64,000 nt of DNA from Lactobacillus sp. MRS-253-APC-2B (GCF_012843675.1 NZ_JABAFO010000004.1:1-64000); one strand, 5' to 3'. Counted from the first letter of the stretch, positions 44,507-55,965 are shown. A program made the numbers and translations. Notes: generated by a model from the letters alone, not told the origin.

Positions 44507-44531
44507 CAAAAAGAAAGAGTAGGGATTTAAT

Positions 44532-45317
44532 ATGAAAATTTTGAAAAAGATTGCCTTAATGGCAGCTACTTTGGTATTCGGAACTGCAGTTGGAGCAACG
44601 ATTGGCCATGCTGATTCAGTAAAATCAGAATTAAAAACGCCTGATACGCTGACGATTGGTCTGGAAGGTACCTATGCGCCGTTTTCATATCGTAAGGACG
44701 GCAAGCTGCAAGGATTTGAAGTAGAGATTGGCAAAGCCGTTGCCAAAGAAATGGGCTTAAAGGCCAAGTTCGTGCCAACCAAGTGGGATTCTTTGATTGC
44801 CGGTTTGGGGGCCAAGAAGTTTGACGTTGTAATGAACAACATTGCGCAAACGCCAGAACGTCAAAAGAAGTACCTTTTCTCGGATCCATATATCTCATCG
44901 CATTTTGTACTGATTGTAAAAAAAGACAGCTCACTTAAAAACCTCAAGTCAATCAAGGGCCACAAAATGGCTGCCGGGGTCGGTACCAACAACGCTACAC
45001 TGGTTAAAAAGTTTGGCGGGACTACGGTTGACAGCAGCGACTTTACCAGCAGTCTGGATATGGTTAAACAAGGTCGTGTTGATGGAATGATCAACAGTCG
45101 TGAAGCTTGGTACGTCTACGCTAAAAAGCACAGCACCAAGGGATTGAAGATGATTGATGTGTCTGATGAGGCTAAGCCGGTTAAGGTTTCAGCCATGTTC
45201 AATAAGAAGTCAACGGCACTGCAGAAGCAATATAATAAGGCCTTAGAAAAGCTGCAAAAGGATGGCACGGTCAAGAAGCTTTCGCAAAAGTACTTTGGTG
45301 CTGACATTACCAAATAA
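44532..45317 (+). CDS. Extracellular amino acid-binding protein, probably cyst(e)ine
   Basis: 261 residues of SBP family 3: 'LTIGLEGTYAPFSYRKDGKLQGFEVEIGKAVAKEMG', 'KWDSLIAGLGAKKFDVVMNNIAQTPERQKKYLFSDPYI'. The Sec signal ends 'GATIGHADS' with no lipobox Cys, unlike most Gram-positive binding proteins, so it may be secreted or held by an uncleaved helix. No cysteine is present at all. Closest in pattern to TcyA-type cystine binders, by memory. Terminator directly after. Confidence 0.8.
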   Translation: MKILKKIALMAATLVFGTAVGATIGHADSVKSELKTPDTLTIGLEGTYAPFSYRKDGKLQGFEVEIGKAVAKEMGLKAKFVPTKWDSLIAGLGAKKFDVVMNNIAQTPERQKKYLFSDPYISSHFVLIVKKDSSLKNLKSIKGHKMAAGVGTNNATLVKKFGGTTVDSSDFTSSLDMVKQGRVDGMINSREAWYVYAKKHSTKGLKMIDVSDEAKPVKVSAMFNKKSTALQKQYNKALEKLQKDGTVKKLSQKYFGADITK

Positions 45318-45324
45318 ACAACGC

Positions 45325-45363
45325 AAAAAGCATGATCTGGAATGTTCCGGGTCATGCTTTTTA
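45325..45363 (+). terminator. Terminator of the ABC importer operon
   Basis: AAAAAGCATGATCTGG pairs with CCGGGTCATGCTTTTT. Confidence 0.85.
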
Positions 45364-45546
45364 GTTGGCAAATACTTTGAATGCCATCATAATTTAGACA
45401 GGACCGTTTAAAAATATCAATATTATGCGGATTTGAATTGGTTTAATCAAGCATAGATACATAGTAATAACAAATTCTTGTTAAGTCTATCACTAAGGAT
45501 GTGGTATATTAAGTTACTGGATGAGCAAGATTTAAGGAGTGAATTT

Positions 45547-47340
45547 ATGGGAGAACTAGCTTTTCTAACGGCTGAGCGTGTGGGACTGATTGTTCTGCTG
45601 GCCTTCATCCTGGTCAATATACGTCCCTTCCGCAAATTGCTGTTGGAATCGACACCCGCCGATCGCTTCAAGCTGACCTTGATCTTTTCGGCGTTTGCAA
45701 TTATCTCAAACATGCTGGGTATCCAAATTGATCCCAATAATCATATTATGCGCGAAACCATTCTCTGGCACGTGATTCCAGGTTACTCAGTGGTCAACGT
45801 CCGTATTCTGGCGGTTACAGTCGCCGGTATCGTTGGTGGGCCAAGCGTTGGCGGCATCACGGGTCTGGTTGCGGGTGCGCACCGGACGATGATGGAAGGC
45901 TGGGCAAGTGATGCATGGTTTTACATTATCAGCTCGACTCTGATCGGGGTTTTGTCAGGGATGCTTTATCGCAAGGATCGGCGGCATTTTGTCGTGATGC
46001 CGCCTTGGCAAGGTTTCTTGATCAGTTTAATAATGGAGTCAATTCAGATGGTGTTTGTTGGTTTGTTTAGTCCAACACACTTGAAGCTGGTTAGTTTTAT
46101 CGCCTTGCCAATGATCGTGATCAGCTCTGTTGGGACGGCATTTTTCTTGATGATCTTATCACTTTATTTTCGTCAAGAAGTCGACACGCGGGCTGTTCAG
46201 ACACGTTCGGTGATGAAACTGGCCGTTAGAACCTTACCGGCATTTCGTCACGGTTTGCAGCCAGAGTCGGCCAAACAAGTGGCTAGATTAATTTTGGCAT
46301 ATACTGATTTTGATGCGGTCGGTATCGGCAACGGTGAAAAAACGCTCGCCTTTGCAGGAGCCGGCAGCGACCATCATCGCCAAGACATGCCGAAAGATAA
46401 CGTACCGAATTTCGTTAAGCGAGCTTTACGAGAAAAACAGACGCAGCTGGTTTATAATACCGCTCAGATCGGCTGTCAAAATTTGCGCTGCCCATTACAG
46501 GCAGGAATGGCGATTCCGATGATGCTTGGTGGTCGAGTCTTAGGTGTTTTGACCTTGTACTTTACGGAAAACTGGAAATTAACGCCGGTTGAGATTCAAA
46601 CCGGTGAGGGCCTGGGTGAAATTTTGGCCACTCAGATCGTTTTGGGCGAAAAAGAGCGCCAAGCCGGTTTGCTTAGGGATGCCGAGCTTAAATCATTACA
46701 AGCTCAGATCAGTCCACACTTTTTTTTCAATTCGATCAATACGATTATTGCAATTTCTCGGTTTGATAGTGAAAAGGCGCGCTTTTTGCTGCGTGAGCTG
46801 AGTACGTTTTTCCGCTCCAATCTGTTGGGTGCCAATCAGTCCAAAATTCCGCTCAAGCAAGAAGAAGCTCATGTTAAGGCCTATTTAAACCTGGAACAGA
46901 CGCGCTTTCCCGATAAGTATGACGTGGAATTCTTTAGCAGCGTTGATGATCAGGTATTGGTACCGCCATTTGCAATTCAAGTACTGGTTGAAAATGCAAT
47001 TCACCATGCATTCGGCAACCGCAAGACCGGTAACATCATCAATATTTGGATTACCAGGTCAGGCAGATATCTAGAGATTCGGGTGACCGATAATGGTGAG
47101 GGTATCGATCCTAACGTGATTGATAAGCTGGGTAAAGAAAAAATTAATTCCAAGCACGGCAGCGGTACGGCCTTGCAGAACCTAAACGCGCGGCTAAAAG
47201 GTCTGTATGGCGATAGTGCCAAAGTGCAGATCATTACCGGAAAAACGGGTACTTCAATCTCGCTTTTGATCCCTTATGCACAAACTGAACAAAAACCCAA
47301 TCTGAAAGGAGTGGCGACCGATGAAAGTACTGATTGTTGA
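45547..47340 (+). CDS. lytS: LytS-family sensor histidine kinase
   Basis: 597 residues; ATG 45547 follows AAGGAG. The N-terminal 5TM-LYT sensor has six or so helices ('VNVRILAVTVAGIVGGPSVGG', 'GLVAGAHRTMMEG'). A GAF-like domain follows, then the His kinase ('LKSLQAQISPHFFFNSINTI', phospho-His) and HATPase ('QVLVENAIHHAF', 'VTDNGEGIDP', 'GSGTALQNLNARL'). In B. subtilis and S. mutans this kinase responds to pyruvate. It overlaps lytR by 20 bp. Confidence 0.9.
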   Translation: MGELAFLTAERVGLIVLLAFILVNIRPFRKLLLESTPADRFKLTLIFSAFAIISNMLGIQIDPNNHIMRETILWHVIPGYSVVNVRILAVTVAGIVGGPSVGGITGLVAGAHRTMMEGWASDAWFYIISSTLIGVLSGMLYRKDRRHFVVMPPWQGFLISLIMESIQMVFVGLFSPTHLKLVSFIALPMIVISSVGTAFFLMILSLYFRQEVDTRAVQTRSVMKLAVRTLPAFRHGLQPESAKQVARLILAYTDFDAVGIGNGEKTLAFAGAGSDHHRQDMPKDNVPNFVKRALREKQTQLVYNTAQIGCQNLRCPLQAGMAIPMMLGGRVLGVLTLYFTENWKLTPVEIQTGEGLGEILATQIVLGEKERQAGLLRDAELKSLQAQISPHFFFNSINTIIAISRFDSEKARFLLRELSTFFRSNLLGANQSKIPLKQEEAHVKAYLNLEQTRFPDKYDVEFFSSVDDQVLVPPFAIQVLVENAIHHAFGNRKTGNIINIWITRSGRYLEIRVTDNGEGIDPNVIDKLGKEKINSKHGSGTALQNLNARLKGLYGDSAKVQIITGKTGTSISLLIPYAQTEQKPNLKGVATDESTDC

Positions 47341-48058
47341 CGATGAGCCGTTAGCCAGAAATGAACTGCATTATTTATTGAAGGAAAATGTGCTGATCAA
47401 TGAGATTGACGAGGCCAATGGGGTAATGATGGCAGATCAAAAGGTCAATGCCAATCAGCCTGATCTGGTATTTTTGGATATCAAGCTGGATGACGGCAAT
47501 GGGATGGCGCTGGCTAGACGTTGGAAAAAGCTGCCGCAGCCGCCAGCAATCGTTTTTGCAACCGCCTATGACAATTATGCGGTCGATGCCTTTAATGAGG
47601 CTGCCGTTGACTATATTCTCAAGCCGTTTGACCCCGAGCGCATCAACGAGGCCGTTGCCCGGGTTGCCAAGATTCGAGGAATCGCCGACCAAGCAGAAAA
47701 TGTTGCTGAACAGGCAGCCTGGCAAAATCCAAGACTGTCGATCACGATTGATGACAAAACAATGGTGATCCAAAAACGTGACATCATGTACATCGAAACC
47801 CAGGGAGGCTATACGCATCTGCATCTTAGAAACGACAAGCTGTTGATCAGCCGCCAGACCTTGACGAGTATCGCCCAATTGCTGAATCCAAGGCATTTTA
47901 TGCGGATACACCGGGGATTTATCGTCAATTTGGATGAAATTGATGAGATGCAGCCAAGTTTTAATCACACCTACGAATTAACGTTAAAAGACGGCAGCAA
48001 AATTCCAGTCAGTAGGTCATATGTGGCTAAAACCAAGAAGGCAATCGGACTGCAGTAA
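47321..48058 (+). CDS. lytR: LytTR-family response regulator
   Basis: 245 residues. Receiver domain with 'IVDDEPLARNEL', phospho-Asp in 'LVFLDIKLDDGNG', switch 'FATAYDNYA' and Lys in 'YILKPFD'. The C-terminal LytTR DNA-binding domain includes 'IMYIETQGGYTHLHLR', 'FMRIHRGFIVNLDEI' and 'KIPVSRSYV'. It is the partner of LytS and likely activates lrgAB 275 bp downstream. Confidence 0.9.
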   Translation: MKVLIVDDEPLARNELHYLLKENVLINEIDEANGVMMADQKVNANQPDLVFLDIKLDDGNGMALARRWKKLPQPPAIVFATAYDNYAVDAFNEAAVDYILKPFDPERINEAVARVAKIRGIADQAENVAEQAAWQNPRLSITIDDKTMVIQKRDIMYIETQGGYTHLHLRNDKLLISRQTLTSIAQLLNPRHFMRIHRGFIVNLDEIDEMQPSFNHTYELTLKDGSKIPVSRSYVAKTKKAIGLQ

Positions 48059-48081
48059 CTCGAATTGTCTAATATTTGCAC

Positions 48082-48125
48082 AAGCATTGAATGTTAAGAT
48101 AATGCATTCAGTGCTTTTTATTTTG
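48082..48125 (+). terminator. Terminator after lytSR
   Basis: AAGCATTGAATG pairs with CATTCAGTGCTT, then TTTATTTTG. Confidence 0.8.
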
Positions 48126-48167
48126 TCAAAAAAGAATCCTCAGGGCATCTCAGCGGCTGATAAAGGC

Positions 48168-48211
48168 ATTTCACGGTGAAATTGGGTCAATCAATGTGAA
48201 ATTTAACACAA
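48168..48211 (+). promoter_or_regulatory. Candidate LytR and Rex sites upstream of lrgAB-ldh
   Basis: A perfect dyad, ATTTCACGGTGAAAT (48168-48182), shares GTGAAAT with a second copy at 48196, 20 bp on. That is about two helical turns, as LytTR regulators require. The second copy lies in TGTGAAATTTAACACA (48195-48210), which also resembles a Rex redox operator. Function is inferred. Confidence 0.4.
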
Positions 48212-48333
48212 AATCACCAAAGTTAACTACAATACATTGTGTAATCGATATCAAAGGTGGCCATCTTAAATAAGATTAACTGCAATTATTTTTTATGATA
48301 TTTTCGGATTGATTTGAGGGAAGGAAAAGTAAC

Positions 48334-48795
48334 ATGGATAAGAAAGCAAAGCAGACTGCGACCAAGCAAGAAGAAAAAAAGGCCGCACCAATTTTGGTTC
48401 AAATGGGTATCTTTGGTACCATCCTGTTTGTGTCACAATTCATTTCGGATCTGTTTCCAGCCAGCTTCGTAGTACCAACGCCACTGATTGGGATGGTATT
48501 GCTCTACATTCTGTTGGCAGCTCATATCGTTAAACTGGAGCAGGTTGAAAAATTTGGTGACTTTATGATCAGCTTGATCGCATTCCTGTTCGTTCCATCT
48601 GGCGTTCAGCTGGCAGGCAGTCTGGGTCTGATGAGAAAAGAAGGTCTGCAAGACATCTGCGTGATCATCATCTCAACGATCATTTTGCTGGTCGTAATTG
48701 CTTACGTTGGTAACTTCTTCGTTAAGCTGCATGGACGCTTGAGTAAGAAATCAGATGCGCCAGTAAAAAACGCCTCACAAAAATTAGCTCACTAA
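48334..48795 (+). CDS. lrgA: LrgA/PftA-type membrane protein, pyruvate facilitator subunit
   Basis: 153 residues with four hydrophobic helices; CidA/LrgA signatures 'GTILFVSQFISDLFPASF', 'PTPLIGMVLLYILL' and 'FVPSGVQL'. The charged N-terminus is Lys-rich. LrgA was first seen as a holin-like regulator of murein hydrolases; with LrgB it acts as a pyruvate transporter in B. subtilis (PftAB) and S. mutans. The neighbours here (ldh, pdh) favour the pyruvate role. Confidence 0.85.
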   Translation: MDKKAKQTATKQEEKKAAPILVQMGIFGTILFVSQFISDLFPASFVVPTPLIGMVLLYILLAAHIVKLEQVEKFGDFMISLIAFLFVPSGVQLAGSLGLMRKEGLQDICVIIISTIILLVVIAYVGNFFVKLHGRLSKKSDAPVKNASQKLAH

Positions 48796-48828
48796 ACGCT
48801 ATAAAATAGGAAAGGAAATGTTTTAAGC

Positions 48829-49563
48829 ATGTTCACTCAATCACTAATGCTACCATATACTGGTATCTTTATTTCGCTTGTTGGCTATCTGCTGGGAATG
48901 TGGCTGTTTAAGATCAGTCATGGGTTCTTCTTGTTCACGCCGCTTTTGGTCGGCATGGTCTTTGGGATTGCGGTTTTGGCAATCTGGGCCAAGGGAATCG
49001 GTTCTACGACGGCTGCCGTTTACACGAAGTACTACCTGCCGGGTGGGAATATCATCTTCTGGTTCTTAAATCCTGCTACGGTGGCATTTGCCATTCCACT
49101 TTACCGGCGTAACGATATCTTTAAGAAGTACTGGCTCGATATCGTTTTGACGCTGTTTGTCGGTGGCTTCATCTCACTGTTTGGGATTCAAATGGTTTCC
49201 AAGCTGTTTGGTCTGTCACGAGTTTCAACGGCTGCAATGATGCCACAAGCTGCTACGACCGCCGTTGCCATGCCAATTGCTAAAGGTGTCGGTGGTGATC
49301 CTGCCATCACGGCCATGGCATGTATCATCAACGCCGTTATCATTTACGCTTTGGCCAACTTCTTAATCAAGGTCTTCCGCCTTAACAAGACGTCACGGGT
49401 CGGCAATGGTCTGGCACTGGGTTCAGCCGGTCACGCGGTTGGTACTGCCAAGGCTTTGCAACTGGGTTCGATTGAAGGTGCCATGGCTTCAGTTGCCGTC
49501 GTTGTCGTATCACTGGCAATGGACATCTTAGTGCCACTGTATGTCAACCTGTTCATGAAATAA
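48829..49563 (+). CDS. lrgB: LrgB/PftB-type membrane protein
   Basis: 244 residues with about seven helices. LrgB signatures: 'FKISHGFFLFTPLLVGMVFG', 'YLPGGNIIFWFLNPATVAFA', 'MMPQAATTAVAMPIAKGVGG' and 'GLALGSAGHAVGTAKA'. AGGAAAGG precedes the ATG. It forms the transporter with LrgA and is followed after 18 bp by ldh. Confidence 0.9.
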   Translation: MFTQSLMLPYTGIFISLVGYLLGMWLFKISHGFFLFTPLLVGMVFGIAVLAIWAKGIGSTTAAVYTKYYLPGGNIIFWFLNPATVAFAIPLYRRNDIFKKYWLDIVLTLFVGGFISLFGIQMVSKLFGLSRVSTAAMMPQAATTAVAMPIAKGVGGDPAITAMACIINAVIIYALANFLIKVFRLNKTSRVGNGLALGSAGHAVGTAKALQLGSIEGAMASVAVVVVSLAMDILVPLYVNLFMK

Positions 49564-50608
<1,045 letters not shown>

Positions 50609-50614
50609 AAAATC

Positions 50615-50662
50615 AACGAGGAAAACGTTTCCAGAAATGGAGAAAGTTTCCCTCGTTTTTTT
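50615..50662 (+). terminator. Terminator of lrgAB-ldh
   Basis: AACGAGGAAAAC pairs with GTTTCCCTCGTT (one mismatch), followed by TTTTTT. A cre-like TGTAAGCGTTTCA, one base shorter than consensus, lies at about 50709 ahead of pdhA. Confidence 0.8.
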
Positions 50663-50746
50663 CGAAAAAAGACTTGATTTTTAAATAAAATGGTTTAAAA
50701 CTATATTTGTAAGCGTTTCATTGTTTATTAAAGGAGGTTGTTCTAG

Positions 50747-51838
50747 ATGAAAAAGTTGGATTTTGAGGAATTGAAACACAATCCCGAAATCAAGCCGCTT
50801 CAAGTTCTGGACGAGGATGGCAAAGTTGTCAATTCTAATTTGATGCCTGACCTGAGTGATGATGAATTGGTTGAATTGTTTGAGCAAATGGTTTGGTCAC
50901 GAGTTTTAGGCGACCGGACCATGAAGCTTTGTCGGCAAGGTCGGCTGGGCTTCTTTGCCCCAACTGCCGGTGAGGAAGCCAGTCAAATGGGCTCCAACTT
51001 TGCGATGAGCAAGGATGACTTTCTGCTGGGCGGCTATCGTGACGTGCCACAATTGGTTAAGCACGGTCTGCCAATGTGGAAAGGCTTCTTGTGGAGCAAG
51101 GGACATGTCAACGGCAACAAATACCCCGAAGAATTAAACGCGGTTCCACCTCAGATCATTATCGGTGCTCAATATGCGCAAACAGCTGGGGTTGCGCTCG
51201 GAATCAAGAAGAAGGGTGAAAAGAACGTTGCCTACACCTACACTGGTGATGGTGGTACTTCACAGGGTGACTTTTATGAAGGCGTCAACTTTGCCAGTGC
51301 CTTTAAAGCACCAGCCCTGTTCTTCGTACAAAACAATCTGTATGCTATTTCAGTTCCAAGAAAGGCGCAGACGGCGGCCCCAACCTTGGCACAAAAAGCC
51401 GTTGCCTGTGGGATTCCTGGACTGCAGGTTGATGGGATGGACGCCTTGGCAGTCTACAGCGTTGCCAAGCAGGCTCGTGACTGGATCACGGCCGGTAATG
51501 GTCCAGTGCTGATTGAAACGCTGTGCTACCGTTACGGACCACACACCACGGCCGGTGACGTACCTCGTCGTTACCGTTCTGAAGAAGAAGAAGATGTCTG
51601 GCTGAAGAAGGACCCACTGATTCGGATGCGTAAGTTCCTAGAGAGCAAGGGCCTTTGGGATGAAGACAAGGAAAAGGCTTGTGTTGAAGCAGCCAACAAA
51701 GAAGTCGATGACGCAATGCAGGAAGTTGAATCACAACCAACGCAGACCGTTACCGAACTGATGCAAAACGAATATGTGGTTACACCACCAGCTATTCAAA
51801 AAGAGTTGGATGCATATCAAGCAAAGGAGGCTAAGTAA
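50747..51838 (+). CDS. pdhA: Pyruvate dehydrogenase E1 alpha subunit
   Basis: 363 residues. Thiamine diphosphate motif '[32 protein letters not shown]', and '[21 protein letters not shown]' near the regulatory loop. With PdhB it decarboxylates pyruvate and reductively acetylates lipoyl E2. A very strong AAAGGAGG starts the pdhABCD-lplA operon. Confidence 0.95.
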   Translation: MKKLDFEELKHNPEIKPLQVLDEDGKVVNSNLMPDLSDDELVELFEQMVWSRVLGDRTMKLCRQGRLGFFAPTAGEEASQMGSNFAMSKDDFLLGGYRDVPQLVKHGLPMWKGFLWSKGHVNGNKYPEELNAVPPQIIIGAQYAQTAGVALGIKKKGEKNVAYTYTGDGGTSQGDFYEGVNFASAFKAPALFFVQNNLYAISVPRKAQTAAPTLAQKAVACGIPGLQVDGMDALAVYSVAKQARDWITAGNGPVLIETLCYRYGPHTTAGDVPRRYRSEEEEDVWLKKDPLIRMRKFLESKGLWDEDKEKACVEAANKEVDDAMQEVESQPTQTVTELMQNEYVVTPPAIQKELDAYQAKEAK

Positions 51839-51840
51839 TC

Positions 51841-52818
51841 ATGGCTAAGATGACAATGATCAAAGCAATTACAGCTGCCATGGACGAAGAGCTTGCTCAT
51901 GACGATAAGGTAATGATCTTTGGTGAAGACGTTGGTAAAAACGGTGGGGTCTTTCGGGCAACTGATGGCCTGCAAGAAAAATTCGGTGAAGATCGAGTAT
52001 TTGACACGCCACTGGCTGAATCAGGCATTATCGGCTTGGCCAATGGGATGGCGCTGAAAGGATTCCGTCCGGTACCTGAACTGCAGTTTATGGGCTTTAT
52101 CTATGAAGCCTTTGATGAACTGGCCGGTCAAATGGCACGTTACCGCTTCCGGATGGGTGGCTCGCGCAAATTCCCAATTACGGTGCGTGCTCCGTTTGGT
52201 GGCGGTGTTCACACGCCAGAACTGCACTCGGACAGCTTTGAGGGCCTGCTGACTCAAGTTCCTGGCCTGCGCGTGGTTGCGCCAAGTGGTCCATATGATG
52301 CCAAGGGACTTTTGATCTCTGCTATTCGCTCCGACGATCCGGTCTTCTACTGTGAACACATGAAACTGTACCGTTCCATCAAGGAAGAAGTGCCTGATGA
52401 AGCCTACACCATTCCTTTGGACAAAGCGGCCGTCAAGCGTGAAGGCACTGATGTATCGATTATTACGTACGGCTACATGGTTCAAGAAAGTCTGGCTGCT
52501 GCTGAAGAACTGGCAAAAGACGGTATCAATGCGGAAGTCGTTGATCTACGGACGTTGGCACCGCTTGACGAAGACACGATTTTGGCATCCGTTAAGAAGA
52601 CGGGTCGCGTTGTTTTAGTTCAAGAAGCCCAAAAACAAGCCGGCGTTGGTGGTCAAGTCGCCTCATTGATTGGTGAGAAGGGTGTTTTATACCTGGATGC
52701 GCCAATTGCACGGGTAGCTGCTCCTGACACGCCATACCCATTCAGTGATGCCGAAGAAGTATGGTTGCCTAACAAGCAAGATATCGTTGACAAAGTTAAG
52801 GAAACTGTCAACTTTTAA
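51841..52818 (+). CDS. pdhB: Pyruvate dehydrogenase E1 beta subunit
   Basis: 325 residues, starting two bases after pdhA. Family segments: '[20 protein letters not shown]', '[19 protein letters not shown]', '[17 protein letters not shown]' and '[13 protein letters not shown]'. Forms the E1 heterotetramer with PdhA. Confidence 0.95.
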   Translation: MAKMTMIKAITAAMDEELAHDDKVMIFGEDVGKNGGVFRATDGLQEKFGEDRVFDTPLAESGIIGLANGMALKGFRPVPELQFMGFIYEAFDELAGQMARYRFRMGGSRKFPITVRAPFGGGVHTPELHSDSFEGLLTQVPGLRVVAPSGPYDAKGLLISAIRSDDPVFYCEHMKLYRSIKEEVPDEAYTIPLDKAAVKREGTDVSIITYGYMVQESLAAAEELAKDGINAEVVDLRTLAPLDEDTILASVKKTGRVVLVQEAQKQAGVGGQVASLIGEKGVLYLDAPIARVAAPDTPYPFSDAEEVWLPNKQDIVDKVKETVNF

Positions 52819-52836
52819 TCGCGAGGTGGAAGATCA

Positions 52837-54528
52837 ATGAGCAAATATGAATTCAAAATGCCAGAACTTGGTGAAGGGATGGCAGAAGGCACGATTGGTG
52901 AATGGCATGTTAAGGTTGGCGACACCATTCAAAAAGACGCCGATATGGTTGAAATCGAGAATGACAAGTCAACCTCTGAAATTCCATCACCAGTTGACGG
53001 CAAGGTAACTAAGATCAATTTTGAAAAGGGCGACGATGTTACCGTTGGCCAAGTCTTGATCGAATTTGAAGTTGCTGAAGGGCAAGGCAATGTTGATGGC
53101 AGTGCCGAAGCGAAAAACGACGCCAGTGATGCGTCAGAGGAAAGTTCCGCCCCTGAGACCAGTGCTGCTCCTGCTGCATCAAATCCTGCCCCAGCTGCTC
53201 CGGCTGGCGGTGCTGAAATCTATCAGTTCAAGATGCCAGAACTGGGCGAAGGGATGGCAGAAGGTACGATTGGCGAATGGCACGTCAAGGTCGGCGATAC
53301 GATTGCCAAGGATGCTGACATGGTTGAAATTGAAAACGACAAATCAACTTCAGAAATTCCTTCTCCAGTTGACGGTACGGTTACTAAGATCAACTTTGAA
53401 AAGGGCGATGACGTCAAGGTTGGCCAAGTTCTGGTTGAACTGCAGGTTGCAGCCGGTCAAGGCAACGTTGAAGGCGACACGGCGCCTGCTCCTGCACAAG
53501 AACCTGTTCCGGCTCCTGCTAAAGCCGCTCCAGTTGCTACCGCTCCAGTTCCAGCAGCTGCAGACCATTCACTGCCAGTACTGGCAATGCCAGCCGTACG
53601 TCGTTATGCTCGTGAAAAGGGTGCTGACTTGACCAAGATTGCTGGTACCGGTCACCATGGCCAGATTCTTAAGGCGGACGTTGATGCCTTCTTGGCTGGT
53701 GGTGCCAAAGCTGCTCCAGCTGCTAGTGTTGCACCTGCCGCAGCCGCTGCTTCTGAAACGCCAAAGGCTAAACCAGCCGTTGCAGTTTCCGTAGAACAGC
53801 CGGCACTGCCTAAGGCTACGCCAGCATGGCCAGAGCATGAAGAAAAGATGACGCCGGTACGTCGTGCTACGGCTAAGGCCATGATTCGCTCCGTACAACA
53901 AGCCCCAATGATCACGGTCTTTGAAGACGTTGTAGTTGACAAGCTCTGGGATCACCGCAAGAAGTACAAGGAACTGGCTAAGGACCATGGTGTTCATCTG
54001 ACGTTCATGGCTTACATGACCAAGGCACTGGCGGTTATCTTAAAGGAATTCCCAATCTTTAACTCTATGGTTGACATGGCTGATGAAAAGATCGTCTACC
54101 GTGACTACATCAACGTTGGGATTGCTACCGACACTGATCGCGGCCTGTTCGTACCAAACATCAAGCATGCTGATTCCATGAGCCTGTTTGACATTGCCAA
54201 GCAGATTTCTGCTAATACGGCAAAGGCCAAGGACGGCAAGCTGTCGGGTGACGACATGAGCCATACCAGCATGTCCATTACCAATATCGGCTCAATCGGC
54301 GGTGGCTTCTTTACCCCAATTGTTAACTGGCCAGAAGTAGCCATCCTGGGTATGGGCAAGATCGTTCAGGAACCGGTTGTTGAAGATGGCGAAATCAAGG
54401 TTGCTCGGGTTCTAAAGCTTTCGTTGACCTGCGACCACCGAGTAATTGATGGTGGGACGGCGCAACGGGCTATGAACCGTCTGCACGAGCTGTTGAGCGA
54501 CCCAGAACTGCTTTTAATGGAAGGATGA
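52837..54528 (+). CDS. pdhC: Dihydrolipoamide acetyltransferase (E2) with two lipoyl domains
   Basis: 563 residues. Two near-identical lipoyl domains (about 1-80 and 128-208), each with the lipoylated Lys in '[14 protein letters not shown]', joined by Ala/Pro linkers. A peripheral-subunit-binding domain follows ('[19 protein letters not shown]'), then the catalytic domain ending in '[16 protein letters not shown]' (catalytic His). It forms the PDH core and makes acetyl-CoA. Start ATG after CGAGGTGG. Confidence 0.95.
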   Translation: MSKYEFKMPELGEGMAEGTIGEWHVKVGDTIQKDADMVEIENDKSTSEIPSPVDGKVTKINFEKGDDVTVGQVLIEFEVAEGQGNVDGSAEAKNDASDASEESSAPETSAAPAASNPAPAAPAGGAEIYQFKMPELGEGMAEGTIGEWHVKVGDTIAKDADMVEIENDKSTSEIPSPVDGTVTKINFEKGDDVKVGQVLVELQVAAGQGNVEGDTAPAPAQEPVPAPAKAAPVATAPVPAAADHSLPVLAMPAVRRYAREKGADLTKIAGTGHHGQILKADVDAFLAGGAKAAPAASVAPAAAAASETPKAKPAVAVSVEQPALPKATPAWPEHEEKMTPVRRATAKAMIRSVQQAPMITVFEDVVVDKLWDHRKKYKELAKDHGVHLTFMAYMTKALAVILKEFPIFNSMVDMADEKIVYRDYINVGIATDTDRGLFVPNIKHADSMSLFDIAKQISANTAKAKDGKLSGDDMSHTSMSITNIGSIGGGFFTPIVNWPEVAILGMGKIVQEPVVEDGEIKVARVLKLSLTCDHRVIDGGTAQRAMNRLHELLSDPELLLMEG

Positions 54529-54534
54529 TCACGA

Positions 54535-55938
54535 ATGGTTGTTGGAGATTTCCCAATTGATTTGGATACCATTGTCGTTGGTGCGGGCCCTGGCGGCTAT
54601 GTGGCTGCCGTTCACGCTGCCGAAATGGGACAAAAGGTTGCAGTTGTCGAAAGTACCTATCTTGGCGGCGTCTGCTTAAACGTCGGTTGTATTCCATCAA
54701 AGGCTTTGATTCAAGTCGGTCATAACTATCAAACGGCCAAGAACTCAGCTGATCAAGGTATTGAGGTTACTGATGCCAAACTTGACTTTGAAAAGGTTCA
54801 AGCGTTTAAAAACAGTGTCGTTAAGCGGATGACCAATGGGGTTGGCTTCCTGTTTAAGGAGCACAAGATTGACGTGATCTGGGGCTCAGCTTATTTGAAG
54901 AACGACCACAGCCTGCGTGTTATCAATGATCAGCATGGTCAGACCTACACGTTCAAGCACTTAATTTTGGCGATGGGCAGTCATCCAATCGAGATTCCAG
55001 GCTTTAAGTTTGAGGGCCGCGTATTGGATTCCACGGGCGCTCTGGCCTTAAAGGAAGTACCAAAGGATCTGGTCATCATCGGTGGTGGCTACATCGGCAG
55101 TGAGCTGGCCAATGCCTTTGCCAACTTTGGCGCTCACGTAACGATTCTGGAAGGTACCAAGTCGATTCTGGGCAACTATGAGCCTGATCTGGTCAAGGTT
55201 GCTTTAAAGGACTTCAAGGCCAAGGGGATTGACGTAATTACCAATGCGATGGCCAAGAAGGCAGAACAGACTGAAAATGGTGTCAAGGTTACCTATGCTG
55301 TGGGCGATGAAGAACACACGCTGGATGCCGATTACGTCGTTGTCTCAGTTGGTCGTCGTCCCAACACCAAGGAAATGGGACTGGAACAAGCCGGGATCAA
55401 GCTTGATAAGCGTGGCTTGATTGAAGTTGATGCCCAGGGTCAGACCAGCGTTAAGAACATTTACGCAATCGGTGATATCGTGGCTGGAGCTGCCTTGGCA
55501 CATAAAGCCAGCTACGAAGGCAAAGTAGCAGCTGAGGCGATCGCTGGTAAGCCAACAACCGTCGACTATCACGCAATGCCGGCTGTCTGCTACCTGGACA
55601 ATGAGATTGCTACCACGGGACTGACCGAGGCACAAGCCAAGGAAAAGGGCCTGGACGTCAAAACCGCCAAGTTCCCATTCATGGCTAATGGCCGAGCCGT
55701 ATCCATGAAGGCAACGGAAGGCTTTGTTCGGCTGGTATTCATGAAGGATACGCATGTCATGGTCGGTGCTCAGATCGTGGGGCCGGATGCTTCTGATCTG
55801 ATCAGCGAGCTGACCTTGGCAATCGAATCAGGAAATGAGATTGATGACATTGCATTGACGATTCATCCGCACCCAACACTGTCAGAAACGCTGATGGATG
55901 CTGCAGATGTGGGTCTTGGAATGCCAACCAATATTTAA
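54535..55938 (+). CDS. pdhD: Dihydrolipoamide dehydrogenase (E3)
   Basis: 467 residues. FAD motif 'VVGAGPGGYVAAVHAAEMG', redox disulphide 'GGVCLNVGCIPSKAL', NAD motif 'IIGGGYIGSELANAF', and the C-terminal His-Glu pair in 'HPHPTLSETLMDAA'. Reoxidises E2 dihydrolipoyl groups with NAD. Starts 6 bp after pdhC; GGAAGGATG serves as ribosome site. Confidence 0.95.
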   Translation: MVVGDFPIDLDTIVVGAGPGGYVAAVHAAEMGQKVAVVESTYLGGVCLNVGCIPSKALIQVGHNYQTAKNSADQGIEVTDAKLDFEKVQAFKNSVVKRMTNGVGFLFKEHKIDVIWGSAYLKNDHSLRVINDQHGQTYTFKHLILAMGSHPIEIPGFKFEGRVLDSTGALALKEVPKDLVIIGGGYIGSELANAFANFGAHVTILEGTKSILGNYEPDLVKVALKDFKAKGIDVITNAMAKKAEQTENGVKVTYAVGDEEHTLDADYVVVSVGRRPNTKEMGLEQAGIKLDKRGLIEVDAQGQTSVKNIYAIGDIVAGAALAHKASYEGKVAAEAIAGKPTTVDYHAMPAVCYLDNEIATTGLTEAQAKEKGLDVKTAKFPFMANGRAVSMKATEGFVRLVFMKDTHVMVGAQIVGPDASDLISELTLAIESGNEIDDIALTIHPHPTLSETLMDAADVGLGMPTNI

Positions 55939-55965
55939 ATTGGATGAAGGGAACAGTGGTGTCGA

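Noticed and set aside
50709-50722. cre site before pdhA
   Set aside because: TGTAAGCGTTTCA is one base short of the cre consensus spacing; only mentioned as cre-like.
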